Shown: in pieces, positions 8,468-17,589 of the stretch
How positions within the stretch are numbered: position 1 is the stretch's first letter
How the letters are laid out: each line of letters starts with the position of its first letter
Assembly: GCF_001014975.1 (NCBI RefSeq)
Contig: NZ_BBXA01000013.1
Coordinates: 310,001-374,000, forward strand
Reading direction: 5' to 3'
From: Novosphingobium sp. MD-1
Lineage (GTDB): Bacteria; Pseudomonadota; Alphaproteobacteria; Sphingomonadales; Sphingomonadaceae
Length of the DNA stretch: 64,000 nucleotides
The notes under the pieces: generated by a model
The model's database searches: none
Seen by the model: the letters and a program-made list of their open reading frames with translations, nothing else
What the model was told of the DNA's origin: nothing
Program-made: the position numbers and the translations under genes

Positions 8468-8668
8468 ACAATGGACACGGTGCCTTGGGGTTGCTGACCG
8501 TGGTGATCGTCGTCTTGCCGCGCCGAACCCCTGAGCCCCATGGCTGCCATCAGGCGCTCCACGGTTCGCCGGGCGACCGCCACCCCATCGCGCAGCAACT
8601 GATCAGACCTTGCGCGCCGCAGTTCCTTCACCTCTCGTTTCAGCAGCTTGAGCCGGGCCTTGCTCATC
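8468..8668 (-). pseudogene. IS3-family transposase remnant (deleted and frameshifted)
   Basis: The minus strand first reads SKARLKLLKREVKELRRA, like the C-terminal leucine zipper of IS3-family OrfA. It then jumps directly to LLRDGVAVARRTVERLMAAM, like the start of OrfB. Shifting frame after MGLRG continues with RRGKTTITTVSNPKAPCPL, the usual OrfB sequence (GK-x-x-x-TTVSNPKAPCPLDR). Homology stops abruptly at CPL. About 90 residues are missing inside, there is one indel, and both ends are gone, so this is a scar. The remaining DNA from 8669 to the kinase start at 8950 shows nothing else I can name. Confidence 0.72.
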
Positions 8669-8949
8669 ACGAAAGCTCCTTCTCACAAATCGGAGCCTCC
8701 GCGAATGCCGGGGCGGTTCGCATGTTTGTCCGATCGCACGATCGTTCGCGTGGTTCTTTACCATGGCGGCTGCGGTGCTCGGAACCTTTTGGTAAATTGA
8801 GCGTAATCCCGCGGACGTGAATTGGTTGTTGTTGGCGGGCGCGTTGCAGCGGCCTCGCTTGCAACTCGATCCTAGGGGGCTTCGATCACCAAACCTGGTT
8901 GTCTTGTCGGGCATCTTCCCGAACTCGTTGCCGTTGCGAGGATGCCTTG

Positions 8950-11900
8950 ATGCGTCGGCTCGACGCCGCTCGCGTCCGCATCGGGACGCTCATCGGCCTC
9001 ATCGCCGGGTTGGCGTTCTTCGCCGCGAGCAGCTACATATCCTACTCGAACATACAGGCGGTTGGTAACGCCGACGCTTCGGTACGCGATACGCACAATA
9101 TGCTGGTGGCGCTCAACCGGCTCCTCTCCACGCTGCAGGATGCCGAAACCGGCCAGCGCGGCTATATCCTGACCGGCAAGGAGACCTACCTGCAGCCCTA
9201 CCATCAGGCCGTGTCCGACGTCCGCGACCGGCTTGATGCGGTACAGGATTTGACGGTCAACGATCCGGTGCAATCCAACAACTTGCGGGATTTGCGCCCG
9301 CATGTGATCGCAAAGCTGGCCGAGCTTACACGGACCATAGAACTGCGCCAGGCCAAGGGGTTCGGACCGGCGGTCACGGCGGTTTCCACGGACGTGGGGC
9401 AGCAGGAAATGGCCGCGATCCGGCGGCAGATCGAAGTCATGAACTCCGAGGAAGTTCGGCAGCGCTCTTTGCGGCTGGAGGAGATGGCATCCGCTTCCCG
9501 CGGGGCAGTCAGCAGCAGCATTATCGCTGGGCTGATCGGTTCGATCCTGACTATCGCCATTTTCCTGCTTGTTCAGCGCAACGCAGCAATCAAGGCGCGG
9601 CAGGACTGGCTGCGCACTGGCCAGCTGGAACTCGCCGATGTGATCCGTGGCGACAAGGGCGTCGAACAGATCGGCGAGGAAGCGATGGCATTCCTGGCCG
9701 CCTATCTCGGCTTTCAGGCGGGTGCCCTGTTCAAGGGAGATGGTGGCCATTTCCGACGCATTGCAACGCTGGGCGTGCCGGCAGACGGCGCAATGCCCCA
9801 CAGTTTTTCCCTTGGCGACGGGCTGCTTGGCCAGGTGGCAAACTCGGGCGCGCCAATCGTCATCAACGACCTGCCCGACGACTACCTTACCATCGGATCA
9901 GCGTTCGGGCGCTCGCAGCCCCGTCATCTGGTGATCGCGCCGACGACCGCGGACGGCTTGGTCAACGGCGTGATCGAGCTGGGCTTCTTCGATCCCGTTC
10001 CGGCGCGTGTGCTCGAGTTTCTGGCTGGATCTGCGGACAGTCTGGGTATTGCCTTGCGATCGGCCCGCTTCCGCACCCGTTTGCAGGATGCGCTGGAAGA
10101 GACACAGCGGCAGAAGGCCGAGCTTCAGGCGCAAAGCGAAGAGCTCCGCGTGTCGAACGAAGAGCTGGAGGAGCAGGGGCGTGCCCTGAAAGAATCGCAG
10201 GTTCGCCTCGAACAGCAGCAAGTGGAGCTTGAGCAGACCAACAGCGAACTGGAAGAACAGGCCCAAACGCTGGAGATGCAGCGCACCATGCTGGAGCAAT
10301 CCGCCGCATCGCTGGAAAGCAAGGCGCAGGAACTGGCACAGGCAAGTCAGTACAAGTCCGATTTCCTTGCCAACATGAGCCATGAACTGCGCACTCCGCT
10401 CAATTCGCTGCTGATCCTGTCAAAGCTTCTGGGCGACAATGCCGACGGCAACCTGTCGCCCGATCAGGTCCAGTTCGCGCGGACGATCCAGTCCTCGGGC
10501 AATGACCTGCTCATGCTGATCAACGATATCCTTGATCTCTCGAAGATCGAGGCGGGGCACGTGAAGATCCAGCCGGAACCGTTGGCGCTCCAACGGCTGG
10601 TGGGCGATCTCAGGCAGATTTTCGCGCCGGTGGCGGATCAGCGCGGCGTCGAGCTGGAACTGGTGGTACGGCCCGGCGTGCCGGCCGCGATCGAGACTGA
10701 CCGGTTGCGTCTGGAGCAAGTCCTGCGCAACCTGCTGTCCAATGCCTTCAAGTTCACCGAGAGCGGCACTGTCAGCCTGGAAATCGCACCGGCCGGGGAA
10801 GGGCAGGTCGCCTTTGCGGTTACCGACACCGGGATCGGCATTTCCCCCGAACAGCAAGAGGCGATCTTCGGCGCCTTCCAGCAGGCCGACAGCGCGATCA
10901 GCCGCAAATACGGCGGAACCGGGCTTGGTCTGTCGATCTCGCGGGAACTGGCGCGGCTGCTGGGCGGCACGATCGCGCTGGTCAGCACGGTGGGCAAGGG
11001 CAGCACGTTCACGCTGACGCTGCCCGAGTTCTATGATGCCGCTGCCGTTGTTCCCGCGGCGGCACTGCCGGCCACGCCGCGGACGGCGGACGCTGCCGCG
11101 GTGACGCCGGATGATCCTCGTCTTGCCCCGCGGCGGGTATCGAACGCGGTGGCGGACGATCGCGACAGGCTGGACCGGAGCCGACGGCTTTTGCTGGTGG
11201 TGGAGGACGACGTGCCGTTCGCCCAGATCGTGCGCGACCTCTCCCAGGAAATGAACTTCCAGTGCATAGTGGCTGGCAGCGCGGAAGAGGCGATCCACCT
11301 GGCCGCCCTGCATCGGCCGAGCGCCATCGTGCTGGATCTCGGCCTGCCGGACCAGTCCGGACTGACCGTGCTTGACCGCCTCAAGCACGAGGACCAGACG
11401 CGACACATCCCGATCCACGTGATCTCGGCCAGCGATCACGCGCAGACGGCGCTGGCACTTGGTGCGGTCGGCTACCATGTCAAGCCGATCCGCCGGGAAG
11501 ACCTCGCCGATGTGCTGGGCAAGCTCCAGGACCAGTTGGCGACCCGGCTGCGCCGGGTGCTGATCGTGGAGGACGACGCGGTGCAGCGTGATGCGGTGAG
11601 CAGGCTGCTGTGGACCGGCGATGTCGAGACGGTCGGAGTGGGTACGGCTGCCGAATGTCTTGAAAAGCTCGACCAGGAGACGTTCGATTGCATGGTGCTT
11701 GACCTGACCTTGCCGGACCGGTCAGGGATGGAGCTGCTTGAGACCCTGAGCCGCAACGAGGAGAAAAGCTTCCCGCCCGTGATCGTCTACACCGGGCACG
11801 ATCTGTCGGTTGAGGAGGAACAGCGGCTGCGGCGCTTGTCCAGCTCGATCATCATCAAGGGCGCCAAGTCGCCCGAGCGGTTGCTCGACGAAGTAACCCT

Positions 11901-12369
11901 CTTCCTGCACAAGGTGGTTTCCGAACTGCCGCCGGAACAGCAACGCATGCTGCAGAAGGCCCGCTTCCGTGACGCGGTGCTGGAAGGCCGGCGCATATTG
12001 ATCGTCGAAGACGATGTGCGAAACGTCTACTCGCTGAGCAGCGTGCTGGAGCCGCGCGGCGCGAAGATCGCGATTGCGCGCAACGGACGCGAAGCGATCG
12101 AGGCGCTCGATGCCAGTGCGGCCAACCTCGCCGACGCGATCGATCTCGTTCTGATGGACGTGATGATGCCGGTGATGGACGGGCTCTCGGCGGCGCGGGA
12201 AATTCGTGGCGATCCGCGCTGGAAGAACCTGCCGATCGTGATGCTGACGGCAAAGGCGATGCCGGACGACCAGGAAAAGTGCCTGGCGGCAGGGGCGAAC
12301 GACTACATGGCGAAGCCGATCGACGTGGACAAGCTGCTCAGCCTCGTCCGCGTGTGGATGCCCCGGTGA
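8950..12369 (+). CDS. hybrid sensor histidine kinase with CHASE3, GAF and three receiver domains
   Basis: The protein has 1139 residues if started at ATG 8950, which has a GAGGA ribosome site 7 nt upstream; a longer TTG start at 8899 is unlikely. Order: TM1 (about 10-32), CHASE3-type periplasmic helical sensor (40-185, containing [13 protein letters not shown]), TM2 (190-213), GAF (230-380) and a long Glu/Gln-rich coiled coil (390-470). Next come HisKA (SHELRTP, His478), an HATPase_c domain with the GTGLGLSIS box, and receivers with phospho-acceptors Asp796, Asp918 and Asp1070. The second receiver has an atypical KGAKSPE in place of the usual K-P motif. It heads an operon with CheR, CheB and a second kinase. 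Confidence 0.93.
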   Translation: MRRLDAARVRIGTLIGLIAGLAFFAASSYISYSNIQAVGNADASVRDTHNMLVALNRLLSTLQDAETGQRGYILTGKETYLQPYHQAVSDVRDRLDAVQDLTVNDPVQSNNLRDLRPHVIAKLAELTRTIELRQAKGFGPAVTAVSTDVGQQEMAAIRRQIEVMNSEEVRQRSLRLEEMASASRGAVSSSIIAGLIGSILTIAIFLLVQRNAAIKARQDWLRTGQLELADVIRGDKGVEQIGEEAMAFLAAYLGFQAGALFKGDGGHFRRIATLGVPADGAMPHSFSLGDGLLGQVANSGAPIVINDLPDDYLTIGSAFGRSQPRHLVIAPTTADGLVNGVIELGFFDPVPARVLEFLAGSADSLGIALRSARFRTRLQDALEETQRQKAELQAQSEELRVSNEELEEQGRALKESQVRLEQQQVELEQTNSELEEQAQTLEMQRTMLEQSAASLESKAQELAQASQYKSDFLANMSHELRTPLNSLLILSKLLGDNADGNLSPDQVQFARTIQSSGNDLLMLINDILDLSKIEAGHVKIQPEPLALQRLVGDLRQIFAPVADQRGVELELVVRPGVPAAIETDRLRLEQVLRNLLSNAFKFTESGTVSLEIAPAGEGQVAFAVTDTGIGISPEQQEAIFGAFQQADSAISRKYGGTGLGLSISRELARLLGGTIALVSTVGKGSTFTLTLPEFYDAAAVVPAAALPATPRTADAAAVTPDDPRLAPRRVSNAVADDRDRLDRSRRLLLVVEDDVPFAQIVRDLSQEMNFQCIVAGSAEEAIHLAALHRPSAIVLDLGLPDQSGLTVLDRLKHEDQTRHIPIHVISASDHAQTALALGAVGYHVKPIRREDLADVLGKLQDQLATRLRRVLIVEDDAVQRDAVSRLLWTGDVETVGVGTAAECLEKLDQETFDCMVLDLTLPDRSGMELLETLSRNEEKSFPPVIVYTGHDLSVEEEQRLRRLSSSIIIKGAKSPERLLDEVTLFLHKVVSELPPEQQRMLQKARFRDAVLEGRRILIVEDDVRNVYSLSSVLEPRGAKIAIARNGREAIEALDASAANLADAIDLVLMDVMMPVMDGLSAAREIRGDPRWKNLPIVMLTAKAMPDDQEKCLAAGANDYMAKPIDVDKLLSLVRVWMPR

Positions 12370-12373
12370 TCGC

Positions 12374-13204
12374 ATGACGGCGGGCGACGATATCGAGGAC
12401 ATCGAAATCCAGCTTTTTCTGGAAGCGCTGCACCGGCGCTATCACTACGATTTCCGCCACTACGCCCAGGCCTCGATCAAGCGACGGCTGGTACAGGCGC
12501 GGGTCCAGCTCGGCTACACCAGCCTGTCTGCCATTCAGGAGGCCGTGCTACACGACGAGAGCGTGCTGCCGCGGCTGCTCAACTACCTGACCGTGCAGGT
12601 GAGCGAAATGTTCCGTGACCCATCCTATTTTCGCGCACTGCGACAACGGGTCTTGCCACACCTCGCCACATATCCTTCGCTCAAGGTGTGGGTGGCGGGG
12701 TGCAGCCGCGGCGAGGAGCTCTATTCGCTGGCCATCCTGTTCCGCGAGGAGGGTCTGTACGACCGCACCCTGTTCTATGCGACCGACATCAACCCCGATG
12801 CCCTCGACGCTGCGGAGAAGGCGGTTTACCCACTCGACCAGATAAGGGGGTACACCGCCAACCATCAGAAATCAGGCGCGCGCACCTCTCTTTCCGATTA
12901 TTACCGCGCTGCCCACGGCGGCGTCATCTTCGACAAGACCCTGCGCGAGCGGGTCGTGTTCTCCGACCACAGCCTTGTCACGGATTCCTCGTTCGGCGAG
13001 ATGCAGCTCATCTCCTGCCGCAACGTGCTGATCTATTTCGATCGCGAATTGCAGGACCGGGTCGTGGCGCTGTTTCGCGATTCGCTGGCGCGCAAGGGCT
13101 TCCTTGGCCTCGGCTCCAAGGAAAGCCTGCGCTTCACGCGCCATGCCGCATCGTTTTCGCCGTTCGTGCCGGAAGAGAAAATCTACCAGAGGGCACAAGG
13201 ATGA
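12374..13204 (+). CDS. cheR: CheR-type protein-glutamate methyltransferase
   Basis: A 276-residue CheR. The N-terminal helical domain covers about residues 1-75 (RHYAQASIKRRLVQ). The SAM-binding domain has VWVAGCSRGEELYSLAI and FYATDINPDALDAAE, then SCRNVLIYFDRELQ near the end. It normally methylates glutamates of chemoreceptors with S-adenosylmethionine. It starts 4 bp after the hybrid kinase stop and overlaps cheB by ATGA. No chemoreceptor, CheA or CheW gene is in the window. The methylated target may therefore be a kinase in this operon; the coiled coil of the hybrid kinase is Glu/Gln-rich, but this is speculation. Confidence 0.92.
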   Translation: MTAGDDIEDIEIQLFLEALHRRYHYDFRHYAQASIKRRLVQARVQLGYTSLSAIQEAVLHDESVLPRLLNYLTVQVSEMFRDPSYFRALRQRVLPHLATYPSLKVWVAGCSRGEELYSLAILFREEGLYDRTLFYATDINPDALDAAEKAVYPLDQIRGYTANHQKSGARTSLSDYYRAAHGGVIFDKTLRERVVFSDHSLVTDSSFGEMQLISCRNVLIYFDRELQDRVVALFRDSLARKGFLGLGSKESLRFTRHAASFSPFVPEEKIYQRAQG

Positions 13205-13776
13205 CCGCCGCAAAGGTCAGCGCCGTGGCCATCGGCGCCTCTGCCGGCGCGGTTCAGGCGCTGCTGCACATCCTGCCGCCGCTGCCGGCCGCGTTGCCCG
13301 TCCCGGTCATGATCGTGGTGCACGTCCCCCCGGATCGCGACAACATGCTCGTGCCATTGCTGAAGAAGCGCTGCGCGCTGGACGTCAAGGAGGCTGAGGA
13401 CAAGGAGCCACTCAAGCCGGGCACGGTCTACTTTGCGCCGTCCGACTACCATTTGCTGGTGGAAAAGGACCGCACACTTGCGCTGTCGTCCGACGAGCCG
13501 GTCAACTACAGCCGCCCCGCGATCGACGTCCTTCTGGAAAGCGCGGCCGAAGCCTACGGACACGAGCTGGCCGCCATCGTGCTCACCGGCTCCAATCACG
13601 ATGGCGCCGAAGGCCTGCGCGCAGTAACGGCCGCCGGCGGCATTGCGTTGGTGGAGGACCCGCAAAGCGCCATGTCCGGGGCCATGCCGGCGGCGGCGCT
13701 GGCTCTTTGCCCCGATGCCCGAGTGGAAACGCTTGATGGCATCACGGCGTTTCTAGCCGGTCTGGTCTCCGCATGA
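13201..13776 (+). CDS. cheB: stand-alone CheB-type methylesterase domain
   Basis: A 191-residue protein made only of the CheB catalytic domain; the usual N-terminal receiver is absent. The triad is visible: Ser14 in GASAGAV, His41 in VVHVPPD and Asp134 in TGSNHDGAEG. It hydrolyses glutamyl methyl esters or deamidates glutamine in receptors. It overlaps the stop of cheR and the start of the next gene, each by ATGA, so all three are translationally coupled. Lacking a receiver, it is either constitutive or controlled by interaction with another receiver in the operon. Confidence 0.92.
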   Translation: MTAAKVSAVAIGASAGAVQALLHILPPLPAALPVPVMIVVHVPPDRDNMLVPLLKKRCALDVKEAEDKEPLKPGTVYFAPSDYHLLVEKDRTLALSSDEPVNYSRPAIDVLLESAAEAYGHELAAIVLTGSNHDGAEGLRAVTAAGGIALVEDPQSAMSGAMPAAALALCPDARVETLDGITAFLAGLVSA

Positions 13777-14939
13777 ACCGCACAGACGATATCGAAATGG
13801 GCGAGCCGGTCCACTTCCTTCTGGTCGACGACCTGCCAGAGAACCTGCTCGCGCTCGAAGCGCTGCTCCAGCGGGACGGTCTGGTCTGCCACAAGGCGGC
13901 AAGTGGCGAGGAAGCCCTCGAATTGCTGCTGGTGCACGACATCGCGCTGGCGCTGCTCGATGTGCAGATGCCGGAAATGGACGGGTTCCAGCTGGCCGAG
14001 TTCATGCGCGGGAGCGAGCGCACGCGCCATATCCCGATCATTTTCCTCACCGCCGGCACCGCGGATCACCAGCGCCGCTTTCGCGGCTACGAGGCCGGCG
14101 CGGTCGACTTCATCCAGAAGCCGATCGAGCCTGACATCTTGCGTTCGAAGGCCGCCGTGTTCTTCGACCTCCACGCCCAGCAACGGCGCATTGCGCGCCA
14201 ACGCGACAAGCTCGAAGGACTGACCTCTGCGCTCCAGCTTGCCGACCAGCACAAGGATCGCTTCCTTGCCATCCTGGGCCACGAGCTGCGCAACCCGATC
14301 GCAGCCTTGAACGCGGGGTTGAACCTTTTGGGCAAGCGCGACGACAGCGGGCCCAAGCAGGACATCCGCGATCAGATGCAGCGAAGCCTCAACCATCTGA
14401 CGCGGCTTGTCGAGGACCTGCTGAACATCGCCAGGATCAACGAGGGCAAGATTTCCCTGAAGATCAGGCCCTTCGTGCTGCAGGATGCGCTCCGTTACGT
14501 TGTCGAATCGTGCCAGTCCCTGCTCGACGCGGACGGTCACACGCTGGTTGCCGACATCCCGCCAGAGCCGATCTGGATACATGGCGACGAAGTGCGGATC
14601 GCCCAAGCCGTCATCAACCTTGTCAGCAACGCTGCCCGGTACACGCCTGAGCCGGGACAGATTCTGATGACGGCCAGACGGGTCGAGGATAGCGTACACA
14701 TCGAGGTCAGTGATTCCGGCATCGGGATCCCGATCGAGGCCCAAGAACACATCTTCGAGCTGTTCAGGCAGATTGACGGGACGTCGCGCGCGGCTCGGGA
14801 CGGTCTCGGCATCGGTCTCGCCCTGGTCCGCCAGCTGGTCGAACTTCACGCTGGAGAGGTGACGCTGGTCAAAAGCGCGCCGGGCGTGGGAAGCACTTTT
14901 CGCATCGAACTCCCGGTTGCGGGCGCCCCGGCCGAGTAA
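13773..14939 (+). CDS. response regulator-histidine kinase (REC-HisKA-HATPase)
   Basis: A 388-residue soluble kinase with an N-terminal receiver (phospho-acceptor Asp63 in LLDVQMPEMDG, lysine in IQKPIEP). HisKA follows (LGHELRNP, His170), then HATPase_c with the N box INLVSNAARYTPE and the G2 box GLGIGLALVRQL. There is no membrane segment. The REC-kinase order suggests that it receives phosphate from, or is gated by, the hybrid kinase at the head of the operon. A short weak stem (GTCAG/CTGAC) lies just after the stop; I would not call it a terminator. Confidence 0.92.
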   Translation: MNRTDDIEMGEPVHFLLVDDLPENLLALEALLQRDGLVCHKAASGEEALELLLVHDIALALLDVQMPEMDGFQLAEFMRGSERTRHIPIIFLTAGTADHQRRFRGYEAGAVDFIQKPIEPDILRSKAAVFFDLHAQQRRIARQRDKLEGLTSALQLADQHKDRFLAILGHELRNPIAALNAGLNLLGKRDDSGPKQDIRDQMQRSLNHLTRLVEDLLNIARINEGKISLKIRPFVLQDALRYVVESCQSLLDADGHTLVADIPPEPIWIHGDEVRIAQAVINLVSNAARYTPEPGQILMTARRVEDSVHIEVSDSGIGIPIEAQEHIFELFRQIDGTSRAARDGLGIGLALVRQLVELHAGEVTLVKSAPGVGSTFRIELPVAGAPAE

Positions 14940-15040
14940 TTGTCAGCTGGGTCCTGACCCTCACCCCTTCTCGGTAAATCCACGTCGTCCATCAGCCAGC
15001 CGCAGAGATGTTCGCTGCGACCAATCCAGCGCGCCGCAGC

Positions 15041-16522
15041 TTAACGTGCGTCCAGCTTGAGGGCGCTTTCATCGGCCGTCGCCGCAGCAAGCTGCGCCCG
15101 CGCGGCGGCGATGCGCGCACGGGCTTCGATCAGCTTCACGGCGGCATCGGTGGCGGCTTCCTCGCGGCTGTTGACGAGAAAGAAATCACTCGATCCCAAC
15201 GCGAAGCGGCGGCGTTCGGCCTCGGCAAGCCGATCGGCGAGAGCGACCTGCCGGCGGGTGGCATCCGCCAGTGCGCGCGCGGTATCGACCTCGATGCCGA
15301 TCCCGGCCACTTCGGCGCGGATCTTCTCGGCCAGGTATCGCTGCTTGACCGACAGTTCGTCGAGCTTGGCGCGGCTTTCGGTCAGCTTGCCCCGCGCCTT
15401 GCGGTTTTGCAGCGGCACTGTGAGCGACACGCCGAAGACGACCTCCAGCGGCGAGCGGCTGTAGCCGCCCGCACCTGCCGATCCGATGTCCTTGGCGATT
15501 TCGCCCTTGAGATCGAGCCTGGGCCGCAGGTCGTTCTCGGCCAAAGCCAGCTTGACCGATGCCTGCTCGATCTCTTCGAGCAGGATGCCGAAATCGGGCC
15601 GTTCCTCGATTTCGAAAAATGGATCCACGTTCATGCCATCGAAGGCCGCGGCCGAAGGCGGCAGCCGGTCGGCATCGACCAGGACCGGAAGGCCCGCTGC
15701 ATCGCGGTAGTAAAGCGAGAGCTTGTTCGCCGCTGCCCGGAATTCCTGCCGTGCCTGCGCGACCAAGGCTTCCCGCTTGACCATGTTGGCTTCGTTCTCG
15801 GTAAGCAGGATTTCCGGCTTCGCGCCCAGTTGCACCTGCCGGCGGATGCCATTGCCGCGCTCGACCGCGATGTCGTAGAGCGCCTGATAGGCCTGCAGCT
15901 TCAGGCCGCTTTCCACCCACTTCTGATAGGCCTCGATCGCACGGGCCTGCACGCCGATGGCGGTGGCGCGCGTCTCGAAGCGGGCGATGTCGATGTCGTT
16001 TCCGGCAAGCTGCGCCGTCGAACGCCGGGCGTCGATCATGCGATCCCGCAGCAGGGCGTAGAGCGCACCGATCTTCACCTCGCCGAGCTGGTTGGTATAG
16101 GCCTTGTCCTCATAGATCGGGAAATCGCCGCGCGAATTGCGATACTGGCCGTAGAGGTATCCGCCGTTGCCGGTGAGCGGGCGCTCCGCCTTGCCGGTGA
16201 CTTCCGATCCGTCGTAATAGCCGGCAAGGCGGCTGCGGGCATCGACCGAGAAGACCGTGTCGAACGCGCCTTCGGCGCTCAGTGCCCGCCCCTCGGCCTG
16301 GCGCACGCGCGCCAGCGCCGCAACGATGTCGGGCGCCGCGCGCGCCGAGGAGCGCAGGACCTCGTCCAGCGTGAGCGGCGTGGACGGTTGATCGTCTCGG
16401 TGGGCGGGCATAACCGCCATCGGCACCGGGCGGACGGCGACGGGGTCGGCTGCGCTGGCCGCCGTGCCGGCCGTTGCGGCGAGAAGAAGCGCATTGATCG
16501 CAAGGAGCCGGCGCATCATCAC
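15041..16522 (-). CDS. TolC-family outer membrane efflux protein
   Basis: A 493-residue outer-membrane channel subunit. It has a signal peptide (residues 1-24, ending TAASA) and then two long alpha-helical repeats rich in Ala, Glu and Arg with TolC-type heptads (for example RVRQAEGRALSAEGAFD and RARIAAARAQLAAATA). It should trimerise to form the outer-membrane duct. Its start overlaps the stop of the membrane-fusion gene. It is the last gene of the ABC-HlyD-TolC operon read leftwards and ends about 100 bp from the convergent kinase gene. Confidence 0.87.
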   Translation of the reverse strand: MMMRRLLAINALLLAATAGTAASAADPVAVRPVPMAVMPAHRDDQPSTPLTLDEVLRSSARAAPDIVAALARVRQAEGRALSAEGAFDTVFSVDARSRLAGYYDGSEVTGKAERPLTGNGGYLYGQYRNSRGDFPIYEDKAYTNQLGEVKIGALYALLRDRMIDARRSTAQLAGNDIDIARFETRATAIGVQARAIEAYQKWVESGLKLQAYQALYDIAVERGNGIRRQVQLGAKPEILLTENEANMVKREALVAQARQEFRAAANKLSLYYRDAAGLPVLVDADRLPPSAAAFDGMNVDPFFEIEERPDFGILLEEIEQASVKLALAENDLRPRLDLKGEIAKDIGSAGAGGYSRSPLEVVFGVSLTVPLQNRKARGKLTESRAKLDELSVKQRYLAEKIRAEVAGIGIEVDTARALADATRRQVALADRLAEAERRRFALGSSDFFLVNSREEAATDAAVKLIEARARIAAARAQLAAATADESALKLDAR

Positions 16523-17589
16523 TTCTTCTTCTCGATCGAGCTCTTGTTCTCCTTCGTGGCTTTCGCCTCCTGTTCGCCGGCCTTACTGGCTACGCCGAAA
16601 TTGAGCGGGAAGTCGTTGAGCTGACGCCACAGCTCGTACCAGACGGGGACGGTGTCGCCCTGGATCCAGCCGAGCACCTTGCTGCCCTGGCGCACGAAGC
16701 GGCGTTCGGGCCAGGCGGTCTTGTTCGGCGCCTGTTCGACGAGGACGCGAAACAGCCCGTCGCTGCGCGGGGTGGGATCGACAGAGCGCACACGACCATC
16801 GTAAATGCCCACGGCGAAGGCCGGCCATCCGCTGAACTGGAAAGCCGGGAAGCCTTCGAACTCGAGCCGCACCGGGCGGCCCGGCTCGACCAGCGGGATA
16901 TCCCGACCGTCTATGTACAGCTCGACCGCGCGGGCGATACGCTCGGGCGCGATCGTCGCCAGTACCGTGCCCGAGGAGATCAGCGAGCCGCCCGCGGCCG
17001 CGTTGAGGTTCTGGACGCGCCCGTCGCGCGGCGCGGAGACGATCTGCGACGAGTTTTGCGCCAGCTTGATCTCGATCTGCTTCAGCTTGGCCCGGGCTTC
17101 GGCCAGCTTCGCGTCGGCTTCCGAAACCTTGATCTGCGTCTGTTCGTAGTCGCGACGGGCGGCCAGACCCTCGGCATAAAGCTGGCCGGTGCGCCCCACA
17201 TCGATTGCGGCGGTCGCGCGCGCCTGCTGGACGGCGGCGATCTGTGCCTCGACTTGCGCCTTCTCGCCCGCTAGCCGTTGGAGGAAGTCGGGATCGATAT
17301 CGACTACGCGAACGATCGGATCGCCCGCATGGACGAAATCGCCATCCTTCACGTAGAATTCCTCGACGCGGCCGCCGACCAGCGAAGAGACGTCTCGGGC
17401 GCGGTCTTCGGCGTTCAGCGTAGTGACCTGTCCGCCGCCCTGGGCAGTTTGCAGCCAGGGCACGAACAGGATCGCGACGGCAAGTGCAATGCCAACAAAG
17501 ATAAGCCATGCAACGGTCGTTACCACGCGGGGCGGGCGCAGCCGTGCCAGCGACGGAAAGTGCTCCATCTGGGTGTTGTCCAGCGTCAT
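16519..17589 (-). CDS. HlyD-family periplasmic adaptor subunit
   Basis: A 356-residue membrane-fusion protein. One N-terminal TM helix (about 22-45, TVAWLIFVGIALAVAILFV) is followed by split biotinyl-lipoyl halves (VGGRVEEFYVKDGDFVHAGD and VSAPRDGRVQNLN). These flank a coiled-coil hairpin (about 105-185), and a beta-barrel domain follows. The C-terminus ends in a lysine-rich tail (TKENKSSIEKKK). It should link the inner-membrane ABC protein to the TolC channel. It overlaps both neighbours by a few bases, so the three are one transcription unit. Confidence 0.88.
   Translation of the reverse strand: MTLDNTQMEHFPSLARLRPPRVVTTVAWLIFVGIALAVAILFVPWLQTAQGGGQVTTLNAEDRARDVSSLVGGRVEEFYVKDGDFVHAGDPIVRVVDIDPDFLQRLAGEKAQVEAQIAAVQQARATAAIDVGRTGQLYAEGLAARRDYEQTQIKVSEADAKLAEARAKLKQIEIKLAQNSSQIVSAPRDGRVQNLNAAAGGSLISSGTVLATIAPERIARAVELYIDGRDIPLVEPGRPVRLEFEGFPAFQFSGWPAFAVGIYDGRVRSVDPTPRSDGLFRVLVEQAPNKTAWPERRFVRQGSKVLGWIQGDTVPVWYELWRQLNDFPLNFGVASKAGEQEAKATKENKSSIEKKK

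Noticed and set aside
8667..8914. Minus-strand frames before the IS3 remnant that might be the OrfA N-terminus
   Set aside because: Neither frame gives the OrfA helix-turn-helix; homology appears to begin only at about 8668.
12688..13200. N-terminal extension of cheB in the same frame
   Set aside because: It overlaps the end of cheR in another frame and has no receiver-domain motifs; ATG 13201 starts exactly at the CheB methylesterase domain.
14940..15040. A short stem (GTCAG/CTGAC) between the convergent REC-kinase and TolC-like genes
   Set aside because: A 5-bp stem with no T-tract is too weak to call a terminator.
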